NCBI GenBank assembly: GCA_029940345.1
Contig: JAOZRC010000410.1
Location: forward strand, 1 to 5,383
DNA from: Desulfobacterales bacterium
GTDB taxonomy: Bacteria; Desulfobacterota; Desulfobacteria; Desulfobacterales; JAUCGF01
Length of the DNA stretch: 5,383 nt
Reading direction: 5' to 3'
A model generated the notes under the pieces. The model was not told the origin of the DNA and made no database searches. It saw nothing but the letters and a program-made list of their open reading frames with translations. Shown piece after piece: positions 1 to 5,140 of this stretch. Position numbers and translations under genes: made by a program. How positions within the stretch are numbered: position 1 is the stretch's first letter; each line of letters starts with the position of its first letter.

Positions 1-239
1 ACCAACTTGTGATTGTTGCGCGACGGCAGAATCAGACGTACATCCACACCGCGGTAAACGGCTGTTCGCAGGGCTAATAACAGTGCCTCGTCCGGCACGA
101 AATAGGGCGTGGTGACCCATAGCCGACTCTGGCATTGGGTGATCGCCAGGAATACCATTTCTCGCGTGGCGTTGAATGCCAGATCCGGCCCGCTGGTCAT
201 GGTTTCGCATATTGCGTCACTTTCAAGCGGTGCGGACAT
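1..239 (-). pseudogene. Cardiolipin synthase (phospholipase D family) fragment, truncated at its N-terminal side and cut by the window edge
   Basis: Read on the minus strand, the frame gives SGPDLAFNATREMV, then RLWVTTPYFVPDEALLLA, then RGVDVRLILPSRNNHKLV, and continues past base 1. This matches the stretch between the two HKD motifs of bacterial cardiolipin synthases (the TTPYFVPD and RGVDVR.ILP blocks), membrane enzymes that condense phospholipids to cardiolipin. The second HKD motif would lie left of the window. The first HKD half and the N-terminal membrane segments should lie at higher coordinates, but other sequence is there instead. Recognisable homology begins near base 205. An in-frame ATG at 237-239 exists, and the frame stays open further upstream into unrelated DNA, so no start is convincing. 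The gene looks decapitated at the repeat starting near 217. Family assignment is strong; non-function is inferred from the missing half. Confidence 0.8.
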
Positions 240-309
240 GAGGGCTCGATCCAAAAAATAACATCTGCCCGTAAGTTCAGAACACCTTACATCTGGGAAG
301 TGAAAGTGA
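217..309. repeat. Short inverted repeat at the cardiolipin synthase breakpoint, possible IS-end remnant
   Basis: TCACTTTCA at 217-225 is matched by its exact reverse complement TGAAAGTGA at 301-309. The context is similar on both sides: GCGTCACTTTCA on the left, and GTGTCACTTTCA when the right copy is read on the minus strand. The roughly 75 bp between them encode nothing recognisable. The left copy sits where cardiolipin synthase homology stops, and the right copy lies just beyond the original stop codon of the transposase-like tail. The simplest reading is the end region of the insertion sequence that cut the synthase gene. A small dyad, TGACA-CCT-TGTCA, lies at 307-319. The repeat is seen directly; the IS interpretation is inferred. 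Confidence 0.45.
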
Positions 310-358
310 CACCTTGTCAGAAATCTTGATCGTAACCGTTCACTCCCCACCCGACCTC

Positions 359-382
359 GTACCCACGCTCCGGCGTGGGTAC
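359..382. repeat. Palindrome 1 of the element (10-bp stem, TCCG loop)
   Basis: GTACCCACGC and GCGTGGGTAC form a perfect 10-bp stem around TCCG. The core CCCACGCTCCGGCGTGGG belongs to a REP-like palindrome type common in proteobacterial intergenic DNA. As RNA or single-stranded DNA it would form a very stable hairpin. No T-run follows on either strand, so it is not a canonical terminator. Confidence 0.9.
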
Positions 383-434
383 GTACTGCGCTGCACCCTG
401 TAACCTGAAATTAACGCAGCTTTGGTCAAAATAA

Positions 435-460
435 GGTTCCCACGCCGGAGCGTGGGAACC
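435..460. repeat. Palindrome 2 of the element (11-bp stem, CGGA loop), inverted relative to palindrome 1
   Basis: GGTTCCCACGC and GCGTGGGAACC form a perfect 11-bp stem around CGGA. Its loop is the reverse complement of the TCCG loop in the first palindrome, so the two form a head-to-head pair separated by 52 bp, like a BIME-type REP doublet. The outermost stem bases differ (GGTTCC here, GTACC in the first copy) but are compensated on both arms. That suggests selection for pairing rather than for primary sequence. Confidence 0.9.
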
Positions 461-478
461 AGAGGGGGATGTGAACAG

Positions 479-739
479 TTACTCTTGATCAGTATATCCC
501 CATAATTCGTAAACATGACAAATATCTGTACCGGGATATTTCAACTCGGCTTCGTTTAGTGATTTAAATAGTCGAACTATGGCATGATTTGCCGCTGGCA
601 TGGAAGCACTGTGTACTCGTATATGCAATTTATTCGTTTCAGTATCCGGTAAAATATCCGCTTCGCTAATAAATAAATCATGAAGCAATCGACGCTCGGC
701 CGAGGAGTCCACATCCGGACCAATCAACAGCCCTACCAT
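479..739 (-). pseudogene. Transposase-like C-terminal tail (fragment)
   Basis: This frame encodes about 86 residues rich in conserved-looking segments: ERRLLHDLFISEADILPD, NKLHIRVHSASMPAANHA and LNEAELKYPGTDICHVYEL. The pattern of an R.HS motif, then an N..E..YPGTD block followed by a hydrophobic end, resembles the extreme C-terminus of DDE-type transposase-like proteins. I recognise this only by general resemblance and cannot name the family. The ATG at 737-739 is not a believable start: the frame runs without a break, apart from one TGA at 752-754, out of the MBL-fold gene. The last residue and stop come from the 151-bp element inserted at 482/483. It is probably a remnant left when an insertion sequence truncated the MBL gene. 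Confidence 0.55.
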
Positions 740-751
740 GGTCGTTTCCGC

Positions 752-1114
752 TCATCGGGCCGGCAACACGCCCTCCTTGACCAAAACTTCCGACATGCGT
801 TGATCCTGCTGGAAAAAATTGCTGACGATTTTGGTGTTCGCCATGACCTCTTTTGCCTTGGCGCTGGCCAGTACCTGGGCCGAGGGAAACATTTTGCGCA
901 GTTGCGGAATCCCGCAGACATGATCAAAATGAGCGTGCATGGCTGTAAGATAACGAACGTCAGGCTTGGGACTCAGTCCGTCCCACTGATTTTTCAGGCT
1001 CTCCACGCCGGCTGTAACGCCGCATTCAAAAATAGCGGCCTCTTTCCTTCCGACCAGAAAATAATTAAAATGCCGATTGCCCATCTGTATCAGGTTTCTT
1101 CCCAGTTTTCGCAT
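752..1114 (-). pseudogene. MBL-fold metallo-hydrolase, N-terminal half only
   Basis: The 120-residue product carries the metallo-beta-lactamase signature HAHFDH at residues 60-65, so three metal ligands (H60, H62, H65) and the catalytic D64 are present. Upstream are the usual N-terminal strands (FNYFLVGRKEAAIFECG). MBL-fold hydrolases need a further His after the signature (often in a GHSPG-like motif) and a C-terminal Asp and His, in roughly 200-300 residues. All of that is missing. The frame ends at TGA 752-754 just after EGVLPAR, and the same frame then continues as the transposase-like tail. The ATG at 1112-1114 has AGGA 9 bases upstream (1124-1127, minus strand), so the start looks genuine. 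It lies 159 bp downstream of the MarR gene on the same strand and was perhaps once the third gene of that operon. The truncated product should be inactive. Confidence 0.75.
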
Positions 1115-1273
1115 GCTAATTTTTCCTATTCTTTAAGCTTTCCGGATGATCAGGGTATCTCAAGGAAATTACAAATAACAAATAAATTACAATAACTAAA
1201 TATCAAAAATACAAACCATACGGTCTGCGAGAAGCCTTGTTAAGATAACCACTTAACCATAATGAAACCGTTT
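1115..1273. other. Intergenic region between the MarR gene and the MBL remnant
   Basis: This AT-rich 159 bp holds the ribosome site of the MBL gene and a weak dyad, GTTAAG (1239-1244) with CTTAAC (1252-1257) around 7 bases. The dyad has no T-run and is a poor terminator. On the minus strand, TTATTTGTTATTTGTAA (complement of about 1167-1183) repeats the ATTTGT half-site seen in the palindromes upstream of the synthetase, but as direct rather than inverted copies. I see no convincing sigma-70 promoter and no RNA gene. Confidence 0.4.
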
Positions 1274-1696
1274 TTAGCCATCACTTGCAATCTCCAATTT
1301 TTTCAAAATCACATCAAAAACCACACGCTCACGGTCAGTGAGTCGAGTAAGGAACTGTTGATTCGTTTCATTGTAAATCTGTGTGAGATCATCCCGTAAT
1401 GAACGCGCCCGTTCCGTAAGGCGCACATACAGGGTCCTGCGGTCGTCAGGGTTTGCCAAACGGGTTACAAATCCGTCGCGTTCAAGTCGATCCAGGATTC
1501 CGGTCAGTGTGGATTTGTCCAGGGCGACCTTCTCCGCCAGCCGGGTAATAAGAATGCCATCTTCCTCGTAGAGGGCAATCAATAAAAAAAATTGGGGCTG
1601 GGAGAGACCGTATTGAGTGAGACGCGCCCGGTACACCCGGGTCATCTGCCGGGAAACCTTGCCCAGCGCAAAACAGATACATTCCTGAAAAAGCAT
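1274..1696 (-). CDS. MarR-family transcriptional regulator
   Basis: The 140-residue protein has the usual MarR length and architecture: N-terminal dimerisation helices (1-30), a winged helix-turn-helix at about 32-97 with recognition helix LDKSTLTGILDRLERDGF (59-76), a wing ending NPDDRRTLYVRLTERA (82-97), and C-terminal dimerisation helices (98-137). The D-x-R-R pattern in the wing (D84, R86, R87) is a family hallmark. Such proteins bind palindromic operators as dimers and usually release DNA when they meet a small aromatic or acyl ligand. The start at 1694-1696 is supported by GGAGG with a 7-base spacer. It follows the synthetase gene by 61 bp on the same strand with no terminator between, so the two are probably co-transcribed. 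The likely target is the palindrome cluster at 3887-3914. The ligand is unknown; an acid or CoA ester linked to the synthetase is an inference. Confidence 0.93.
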   Translation of the reverse strand: MLFQECICFALGKVSRQMTRVYRARLTQYGLSQPQFFLLIALYEEDGILITRLAEKVALDKSTLTGILDRLERDGFVTRLANPDDRRTLYVRLTERARSLRDDLTQIYNETNQQFLTRLTDRERVVFDVILKKLEIASDG

Positions 1697-1757
1697 AAAG
1701 ATTCCTCCGTCAGTTTTGTGTCAATGGCAGCCTGCCGACTGGAAATTAAAATTTGCC

Positions 1758-3839
1758 TTAACCCATTTTCACATTTTCACTTTGGCGCACCTGCATTCTT
1801 GCGTCAACGGCAATACATCCCGAACCTGCCACAAGAACAGTCAGGGGGTTGATTTCAAGTTCCTTGATTTCGGGCGATTCAATCAGAATTTGCGAAAAAG
1901 CCACGATCAGCCGCTTCAGTGAGGCTGTATCGGCCGGCGGCCGGCCGCGAAACCCTATAAGCAGAGCGCCGCCCCTGATCTGTTTGATCATTTCCGCGGC
2001 TTCGGCTTCCGACACAGGTGCGACGCGCATGGCCACATCCTGAAACAGCTCAACATAGACACCTCCCAGGCCAAACAGCACAACCGGGCCGAATTCGGGG
2101 TCATGGCTGGCGCCCAGGATGACTTCCACCCCTGACGGAGCCATTTTCTGAACCGTAAACGCGACTTTATCTTGGGAAAGCAGCGCCGCAAAACGGTCAT
2201 GCATTTCATCGAAGGCAACCCCAAGCTCACGGCGATTATTGATATTGATCCTTACGCCCCCGGCATCGGTTTTGTGCACAACTTCATTCGATGCGATTTT
2301 CAGGGCCACGGGAAAGCCGATTCGATCTGCTGCCCGCAACGCTTCCTCACAGTTTCGGGCAAGGGTGTAATCGGCAATTTTGAAGCCCGCAGCTGCAAGA
2401 CGCTCGAACGTATGTTTGATGCCGGCCATCCGTGATGCACCAGGCAAATGCCGATCTGTAGTTTGTATTGGTATGCGCGGATTCCGCCGACGTTCTGCTT
2501 GTCGTCGTGAGGCCGCCAGAGCGCGAAGCGCTTGGGCAGGTTCCAGAAAAAGCGGAAAATCCGTAAATGTTTTCAGTTTAAACCACTCATCCCGTTCGGC
2601 CATGATGCAGAGCGCCACCGGTTTTTGGTATTTTCGGGAAAGTACCTGTATGTTTTCGATGAGCGCCAGGGTGGCTTCGGTCTCCGGTCCGCGGCCATGA
2701 AGGTGTTGCAGCAACACACCGTCAACCGCGTCTTCAGCAAGCACCGCCTCTACAACTTCAGCATAAAATGCCAGATCGAATACGTCTCCCATATCAAGTG
2801 GGTTGGTCATCCGAATGACCTTGGCGCGCGTCTTTTTGCCGATTTGTTTGAAAAGGGTGTCGGGAAACCGGATCAGACGGAAACCGTTGGCGCTGGCCGC
2901 GTCCGCCGCCATGACAATCTGGCCTCCGGAACGGCCGATGATTGCAAGATTACTTCCTGCCATGGGTGGAAGCTGAAATATTTTCAGAAGATCGGCCATC
3001 CCGGAAAGGCTGTGTACCCGGTGCATGCCGGCCTGGGCCATGGCGGCGTCGCACACCCGGTCGTTTCCGGCCAGTGCGGATGTGTGAAAACGAGCGATCT
3101 CGTTGCTGGCCGGACCGGTGTTCGATTTCAGAATCACAACAGGCTTGTCGGTGGAAGCTGCAAGTCGCATCAGTCGCCGCCCGTCCGAAACGCTTTCCAG
3201 ATAAAGCCCGATAATCCGGGTTTCCGGGTCTTCAATCAGATACTCAAGATAGTCGTTTTCATTCAGGTCAAGCTTGTTGCCGATGCTGATCAACTTGTTG
3301 ACCCCGATGTTCTCACATGAAAACAGCTTGATTCCGCCGAATACGATCCCCCCGCTTTGGGAAATCAGCGAAACGCCGCCTTTTCGCATTACGGCAGGGT
3401 CCATAGGCATGAACGGAAGCACCAGTCCGTTGTCCAGATTAACGATGCTGATGCAGTTCGGTCCGACGAACCGTATCCCGTAATGTTCGGCGATCAGCAG
3501 AAGGCGCTGTTCGATCTCGCGACGTTCCTCCGTATATTCGCCAAACCCGCCCGATTCAATCACCACCCAACGGATGCCTTTGCGTCCGCACGCCTCAAGC
3601 GCTTCCGGAACATAAGGAGCGGGAATAAGAATCACGGCCAGTTCCGGATTTCCGCGAACATCCTCAACAGTCTGATATATGGGGCGTTTTCCCATCCGCC
3701 CCCCGTTGCGGCCGACCAGGTAAACATCGCCAGGAAATGAAAAGATATTCAGGTTTTCCGCAATCATGCGTCCCAGATTGCCGGGTGTGTCGGACACTCC
3801 GACGATAACAACGCTGCGAGGATAAAATAATGATTTCAT
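1758..3839 (-). CDS. NDP-forming (ADP-forming) acyl-CoA synthetase, fused alpha and beta subunits
   Basis: These cytoplasmic enzymes interconvert an acyl-CoA, ADP and phosphate with the free acid, ATP and CoA through phospho-histidine. The 693 residues fit the fused alpha-beta form. An N-terminal CoA-binding Rossmann domain includes GVSDTPGNLGR (14-24) and GPNCI (126-130). Two succinyl-CoA-ligase-like domains follow, with SQSGG (160-164), the catalytic loop FHTSALAG with His252, GRSGG (302-306) and NPLDM (346-350). A basic linker (about 444-456) leads to an ATP-grasp domain (about 470-690) with VALKI (511-515), VHKTDAGG carrying His522, FGLGGVYVEL (589-598) and ELEINPL (660-666). Both key histidines are intact, so the enzyme should be active. 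The start is chosen because LFYPRSVVIVG is the standard family N-terminus; the AAGGGA ribosome site is weak and distant (10-base spacer). Substrate (acetate, a branched, aromatic or dicarboxylic acid) cannot be read from sequence. A MarR gene follows. Confidence 0.93.
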   Translation of the reverse strand: MKSLFYPRSVVIVGVSDTPGNLGRMIAENLNIFSFPGDVYLVGRNGGRMGKRPIYQTVEDVRGNPELAVILIPAPYVPEALEACGRKGIRWVVIESGGFGEYTEERREIEQRLLLIAEHYGIRFVGPNCISIVNLDNGLVLPFMPMDPAVMRKGGVSLISQSGGIVFGGIKLFSCENIGVNKLISIGNKLDLNENDYLEYLIEDPETRIIGLYLESVSDGRRLMRLAASTDKPVVILKSNTGPASNEIARFHTSALAGNDRVCDAAMAQAGMHRVHSLSGMADLLKIFQLPPMAGSNLAIIGRSGGQIVMAADAASANGFRLIRFPDTLFKQIGKKTRAKVIRMTNPLDMGDVFDLAFYAEVVEAVLAEDAVDGVLLQHLHGRGPETEATLALIENIQVLSRKYQKPVALCIMAERDEWFKLKTFTDFPLFLEPAQALRALAASRRQAERRRNPRIPIQTTDRHLPGASRMAGIKHTFERLAAAGFKIADYTLARNCEEALRAADRIGFPVALKIASNEVVHKTDAGGVRININNRRELGVAFDEMHDRFAALLSQDKVAFTVQKMAPSGVEVILGASHDPEFGPVVLFGLGGVYVELFQDVAMRVAPVSEAEAAEMIKQIRGGALLIGFRGRPPADTASLKRLIVAFSQILIESPEIKELEINPLTVLVAGSGCIAVDARMQVRQSENVKMG

Positions 3840-3886
3840 ATATCACTTTTCCCTTGTGTTCAGTATCTCATACGGTTTCAACGCAT

Positions 3887-3914
3887 ACAAATTATTTGTG
3901 TACAAATTAATTGT
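3887..3914. promoter_or_regulatory. Tandem palindromic operator, candidate MarR binding sites
   Basis: ACAAATTATTTGT (3887-3899) and ACAAATTAATTGT (3902-3914) are 13-bp near-perfect palindromes whose centres are 15 bp apart. Their inner arms also form a third nested dyad, TTATTTGT-GT-ACAAATTA (3892-3909). The cluster covers the predicted transcription start of the synthetase operon, so a bound dimer would block initiation. Size, AT-rich composition and dyad symmetry are typical of MarR operators, and a MarR gene lies in the same operon. Palindromes are seen directly; the regulator assignment is inferred. Confidence 0.65.
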
Positions 3915-3919
3915 CTGGA

Positions 3920-3947
3920 ATTAGCACCTGCGATTACCTTCTGTCAA
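3920..3947 (-). promoter_or_regulatory. Sigma-70 promoter of the acyl-CoA synthetase-MarR operon
   Basis: On the minus strand there is a perfect -35 TTGACA (complement of 3942-3947), a 16-bp spacer, and a -10 of GCTAAT (complement of 3920-3925, four of six consensus bases). TAATTC with an 18-bp spacer is an alternative -10. Transcription would start near 3912, inside the palindrome cluster, leaving a leader of about 70 bases before the synthetase ATG. Confidence 0.6.
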
Positions 3948-3981
3948 GAAAAAAGAAGACGCTGCTTTTTTGATTGTTTTT

Positions 3982-3998
3982 GGGGAGTGAAGGTTACG
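3982..3998. repeat. Solo end-like copy of the 151-bp element's terminal repeat
   Basis: GGGGAGTGAAGGTTACG matches the reverse complement of bases 331-348 (GGGGAGTGAACGGTTACG) apart from one missing C. No partner terminal repeat, central palindrome or 8-bp duplication is visible around it, so this would be a decayed or solo end. The match is 17 of 18 positions including the gap; chance is unlikely but not excluded. Confidence 0.45.
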
Positions 3999-4060
3999 TG
4001 GTGCTTGAGTCAAAAAATTGAATGAAAGCTGAATGGATGCAGTTTTTCTTTGAAACTCAG

Positions 4061-4092
4061 GATCACGGTCACGGCAGATGATCACGATCACG
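4061..4092. repeat. Two-copy GATCACGRTCACG direct repeat
   Basis: GATCACGGTCACG (4061-4073) and GATCACGATCACG (4080-4092) differ at one base and are 19 bp apart. Each is itself a doubled GRTCACG hexamer or heptamer unit. The surrounding 4000-4140 shows no open frame and no gene I can support. It looks like a small slippage-type repeat in non-coding DNA. Confidence 0.7.
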
Positions 4093-4144
4093 ATACAAAA
4101 TAAAAGCCAAGGGCTGTCAGTACCGCTTTTTCATATATTTTGTC

Positions 4145-4172
4145 TTGACATTACGCTCAATTGCCATACAAT
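4145..4172 (+). promoter_or_regulatory. Near-consensus sigma-70 promoter for the interrupted plus-strand gene
   Basis: A perfect -35 TTGACA (4145-4150), a 16-bp spacer and -10 TACAAT (4167-4172, five of six) form one of the best sigma-70 promoters in the window. Transcription would begin near 4179, about 38 bases before the ATG at 4217. The leader carries two copies of AAATTCAA, around 4174 and 4191, which may mark an operator. Its product is the truncated gene at 4217. Confidence 0.65.
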
Positions 4173-4216
4173 AAATTCAACTAATGAATCAAATTCAATT
4201 TATTAAGGAGGCGTCA

Positions 4217-4270
4217 ATGTCAACCGAAATACCAACAGCCCCGGTTCACAAAGCCAATTGGCAACCATAG
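4217..4270 (+). pseudogene. Start of an interrupted plus-strand gene
   Basis: An excellent ribosome site, AAGGAGG (4205-4211), sits 5 bases before ATG 4217-4219 and downstream of a strong promoter. The frame reads MSTEIPTAPVHKANWQP and stops at TAG 4268-4270. Only about the first eight residues can be original: from roughly 4238 the DNA is the antisense of an IS1634-like transposase fragment. No continuation of the gene is found beyond that fragment, so the rest is deleted or outside the window. Eight residues are too few to name the protein. Confidence 0.55.
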
Positions 4271-4664
4271 CCAGGAGCGCTCTTTCATAAGGCGCCTTGA
4301 GCTTTTTGGCTTTTTGGATATCGCGGAAGGTTCGATCTATGCCAAGTCGTTTCCAAATGGCTTCTATGACAAGGACCGGGCCGTAAGAGAGCGCCTTAAT
4401 CCACCTGAGGTCTTTGGGAAATCCGGTCGATCTTTTCGGCAACCGGTCATGAATGGGGTCGATGAATTCCAGCTTGCAGACCCTGGCAATGGATTTACAC
4501 AAACGCACCAGCAGGTCCCGGTCTGCCTGATCCGCTCTGCCGAAGCTATGAATAATCCATGGGACGGGATTTCAGGTGACGGGATGGCGCTTATTGCGGG
4601 CCAGTTGGTAGTACGCGACGGTAGCGCTGTCTTTGTTTTTTCTTTTTGAGGTTCGCAAATACAT
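4236..4664 (-). pseudogene. IS1634-family-like transposase, N-terminal fragment with internal stop
   Basis: From ATG 4662-4664 the minus strand reads MYLRTSKRKNKDSATVAYYQ, LARNKRHPVT, then TGA (codon 31, at 4572-4574), then NPVPWIIHSFGRADQADRD, LLVRLCKSIARV, later SYGPVLVIEAIWKRLGID and ALLAMVANWLCEPG. This follows the N-terminal region of IS1634-type transposases (short basic start, a LVRL segment, a GPVLV..A.W..LGI block and a VANRLC.P block). In relatives the codon-31 position is normally a Gly before NP, and one base change (GGA to TGA) gives this stop. Homology ends near 4238 after about 143 codons; the DDE catalytic domain of a protein normally over 500 residues is absent. It is dead twice over: nonsense and truncation. 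The frame then runs on into the interrupted gene's antisense to TAA 4203-4205. Confidence 0.8.
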
Positions 4665-4732
4665 GGTTACCCACTCACATAGCGTGTATTTTATAGCATG
4701 TTAATAGTTAATTGCTATTTCGTGTACCTACA
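4238..4732. mobile_element. Truncated IS1634-like insertion sequence (one end retained)
   Basis: This spans the transposase fragment and the non-coding DNA before it. The retained outer end is probably near 4732, where the minus strand reads TGTAGGTACACG (complement of 4721-4732); that boundary is an inference from position, since no partner inverted repeat or target duplication survives. The other side is abruptly fused to codon 8 or so of a plus-strand gene, showing that the distal part of the IS and the rest of the host gene were lost together. Confidence 0.5.
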
Positions 4733-4800
4733 TATTTGGCGGTCAGAAAATGTTTAAGTACCTGATTTAATTAGATGAGACCATGATAAATGGCTGAAAA

Positions 4801-4905
4801 ATGGATAAAAATGCCTACACACCACAAACCCAAATTTTAGATCGACTCGTACAAACTGGCCAATTTAATCCCATCTTCCGATCACCTCTCATTAAAAATG
4901 GGTAA
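4801..4905 (+). CDS. Possible 34-residue ORF, unknown
   Basis: The frame reads MDKNAYTPQTQILDRLVQ then TGQFNPIFRSPLIKNG and stops at TAA 4903-4905. The composition is protein-like in an otherwise stop-rich region. However, there is no clear ribosome site, an in-frame TGA lies one codon before the ATG, and I recognise no family. It may be a gene fragment or chance. Its end overlaps the dyad at 4898-4916. Confidence 0.2.
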   Translation: MDKNAYTPQTQILDRLVQTGQFNPIFRSPLIKNG

Positions 4906-4916
4906 ATCATACCCAT
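4898..4916. promoter_or_regulatory. Dyad ATGGGTA-N5-TACCCAT, possible enhancer site for the sigma-54 promoter
   Basis: ATGGGTA (4898-4904) and TACCCAT (4910-4916) are perfect inverted 7-mers around AATCA. The dyad lies about 110-125 bp upstream of the -24 element at 5024, the usual distance for binding sites of AAA+ enhancer-binding proteins. Only one copy is seen, so the role is inferred. Confidence 0.35.
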
Positions 4917-5023
4917 ACTCATGGTGCCCGCCTGAATCCCGCAGGGCAAGGCAACCCTCTTTGAAGATTTAATAATTTATTATATCAGACAGTTAAAATA
5001 TTTATTCCTGTTTTGAACTTCTT

Positions 5024-5040
5024 TGGCACACCGGTTGCAT
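5024..5040 (+). promoter_or_regulatory. rpoN-dependent promoter: Sigma-54 (RpoN) promoter, -24/-12
   Basis: TGGCAC (5024-5029), five bases, then TTGCAT (5035-5040) matches the sigma-54 consensus TGGCAC-N5-TTGCW fully. The invariant GG (5025-5026) and GC (5037-5038) are separated by exactly 10 bp. Transcription should start near 5050, giving a leader of about 90 bases to the ATG at 5141. Sigma-54 promoters need an activator, so the gene was conditionally expressed. Confidence 0.8.
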
Positions 5041-5114
5041 TATTAAATAATCAAATACGTTTCAGAAAGCGGCCGTTTTTCGGGGCAAACAAAAAATCAA
5101 GTTTAACAATTTTA

Positions 5115-5127
5115 TGCGTTTTACGCA
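5115..5127 (+). promoter_or_regulatory. Small hairpin just before the ribosome site of the secreted-protein gene
   Basis: TGCGT (5115-5119), TTT, ACGCA (5123-5127) can form a 5-bp stem with a 3-base loop in the sigma-54 leader. It ends 3 bases before the GAGG ribosome site (5131-5134). It might influence translation, but a 5-bp stem is weak and could be chance. Confidence 0.3.
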
Positions 5128-5140
5128 AACGAGGCATCAA

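Larger units (their letters stand above)
332..482. mobile_element. 151-bp non-autonomous mobile element (MITE-like) with 8-bp target duplication and two internal palindromes
   Basis: The element opens with GTAACCGTTCAC (332-343) and closes with GTGAACAGTTAC (471-482). These are 12-bp terminal inverted repeats with one mismatch, and TCCCC/GGGG similarity continues inward. TCTTGATC lies immediately outside on both sides (324-331 and 483-490), a perfect 8-bp direct repeat expected of a target-site duplication. There is no open reading frame inside. The interior holds two GC-rich palindromes of the CCCACGC..GCGTGGG type in opposite orientation. The element must therefore be mobilised by a transposase supplied elsewhere; an 8-bp duplication is compatible with several DDE families. 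Insertion altered the end of the neighbouring minus-strand reading frame: removing the element and one TCTTGATC copy changes the tail from YTDQE-stop to YTDQDF-stop. Confidence 0.85.
4665..5023. other. AT-rich region without a supported gene
   Basis: Apart from the presumed outer end of the IS1634-like fragment, a 34-codon open frame (4801-4905), a 7-bp dyad (4898-4916) and a GC-rich stretch with possible hairpins (4925-4958), this segment has frequent stops in all frames and no tRNA- or rRNA-like sequence. It acts at its right end as the upstream region of the sigma-54 promoter. Confidence 0.5.

Noticed and set aside
359..460. Rho-independent terminators for the convergent fragments
   Set aside because: The stems are strong but no T-run follows on either strand, and both lie inside a mobile element bounded by a target duplication.
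359..460. Two-copy CRISPR-like array
   Set aside because: The two repeats are inverted relative to each other and only one gap exists; they are REP-like palindromes.
752..754. TGA as a selenocysteine codon
   Set aside because: No MBL family member known to me has Sec at this position, the downstream half is a different protein, and I could not draw a convincing SECIS hairpin by eye. Kept only as a check under findings.
680..1195. 171-codon plus-strand open frame
   Set aside because: It lies antisense to the MBL-fold gene, whose HAHFDH motif and ribosome site are convincing; its own translation shows no recognisable domain.
1726..1736. GGCAG-C-CTGCC dyad between the synthetase and MarR genes
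   Set aside because: A one-base loop cannot form a hairpin, and an 11-bp GC dyad is plausible by chance.
2532..3320. 262-codon plus-strand open frame and other frames opposite 1758-3839
   Set aside because: All are shadows of the acyl-CoA synthetase, which has every expected motif on the minus strand.
4925..4965. Cyclic-di-GMP (GEMM) or other riboswitch
   Set aside because: A CGCAGGGCAAGGC stretch is reminiscent, but the second conserved half (GACGCAAAGCC-like) and the tetraloop and receptor are absent, and no gene follows in the right transcript.
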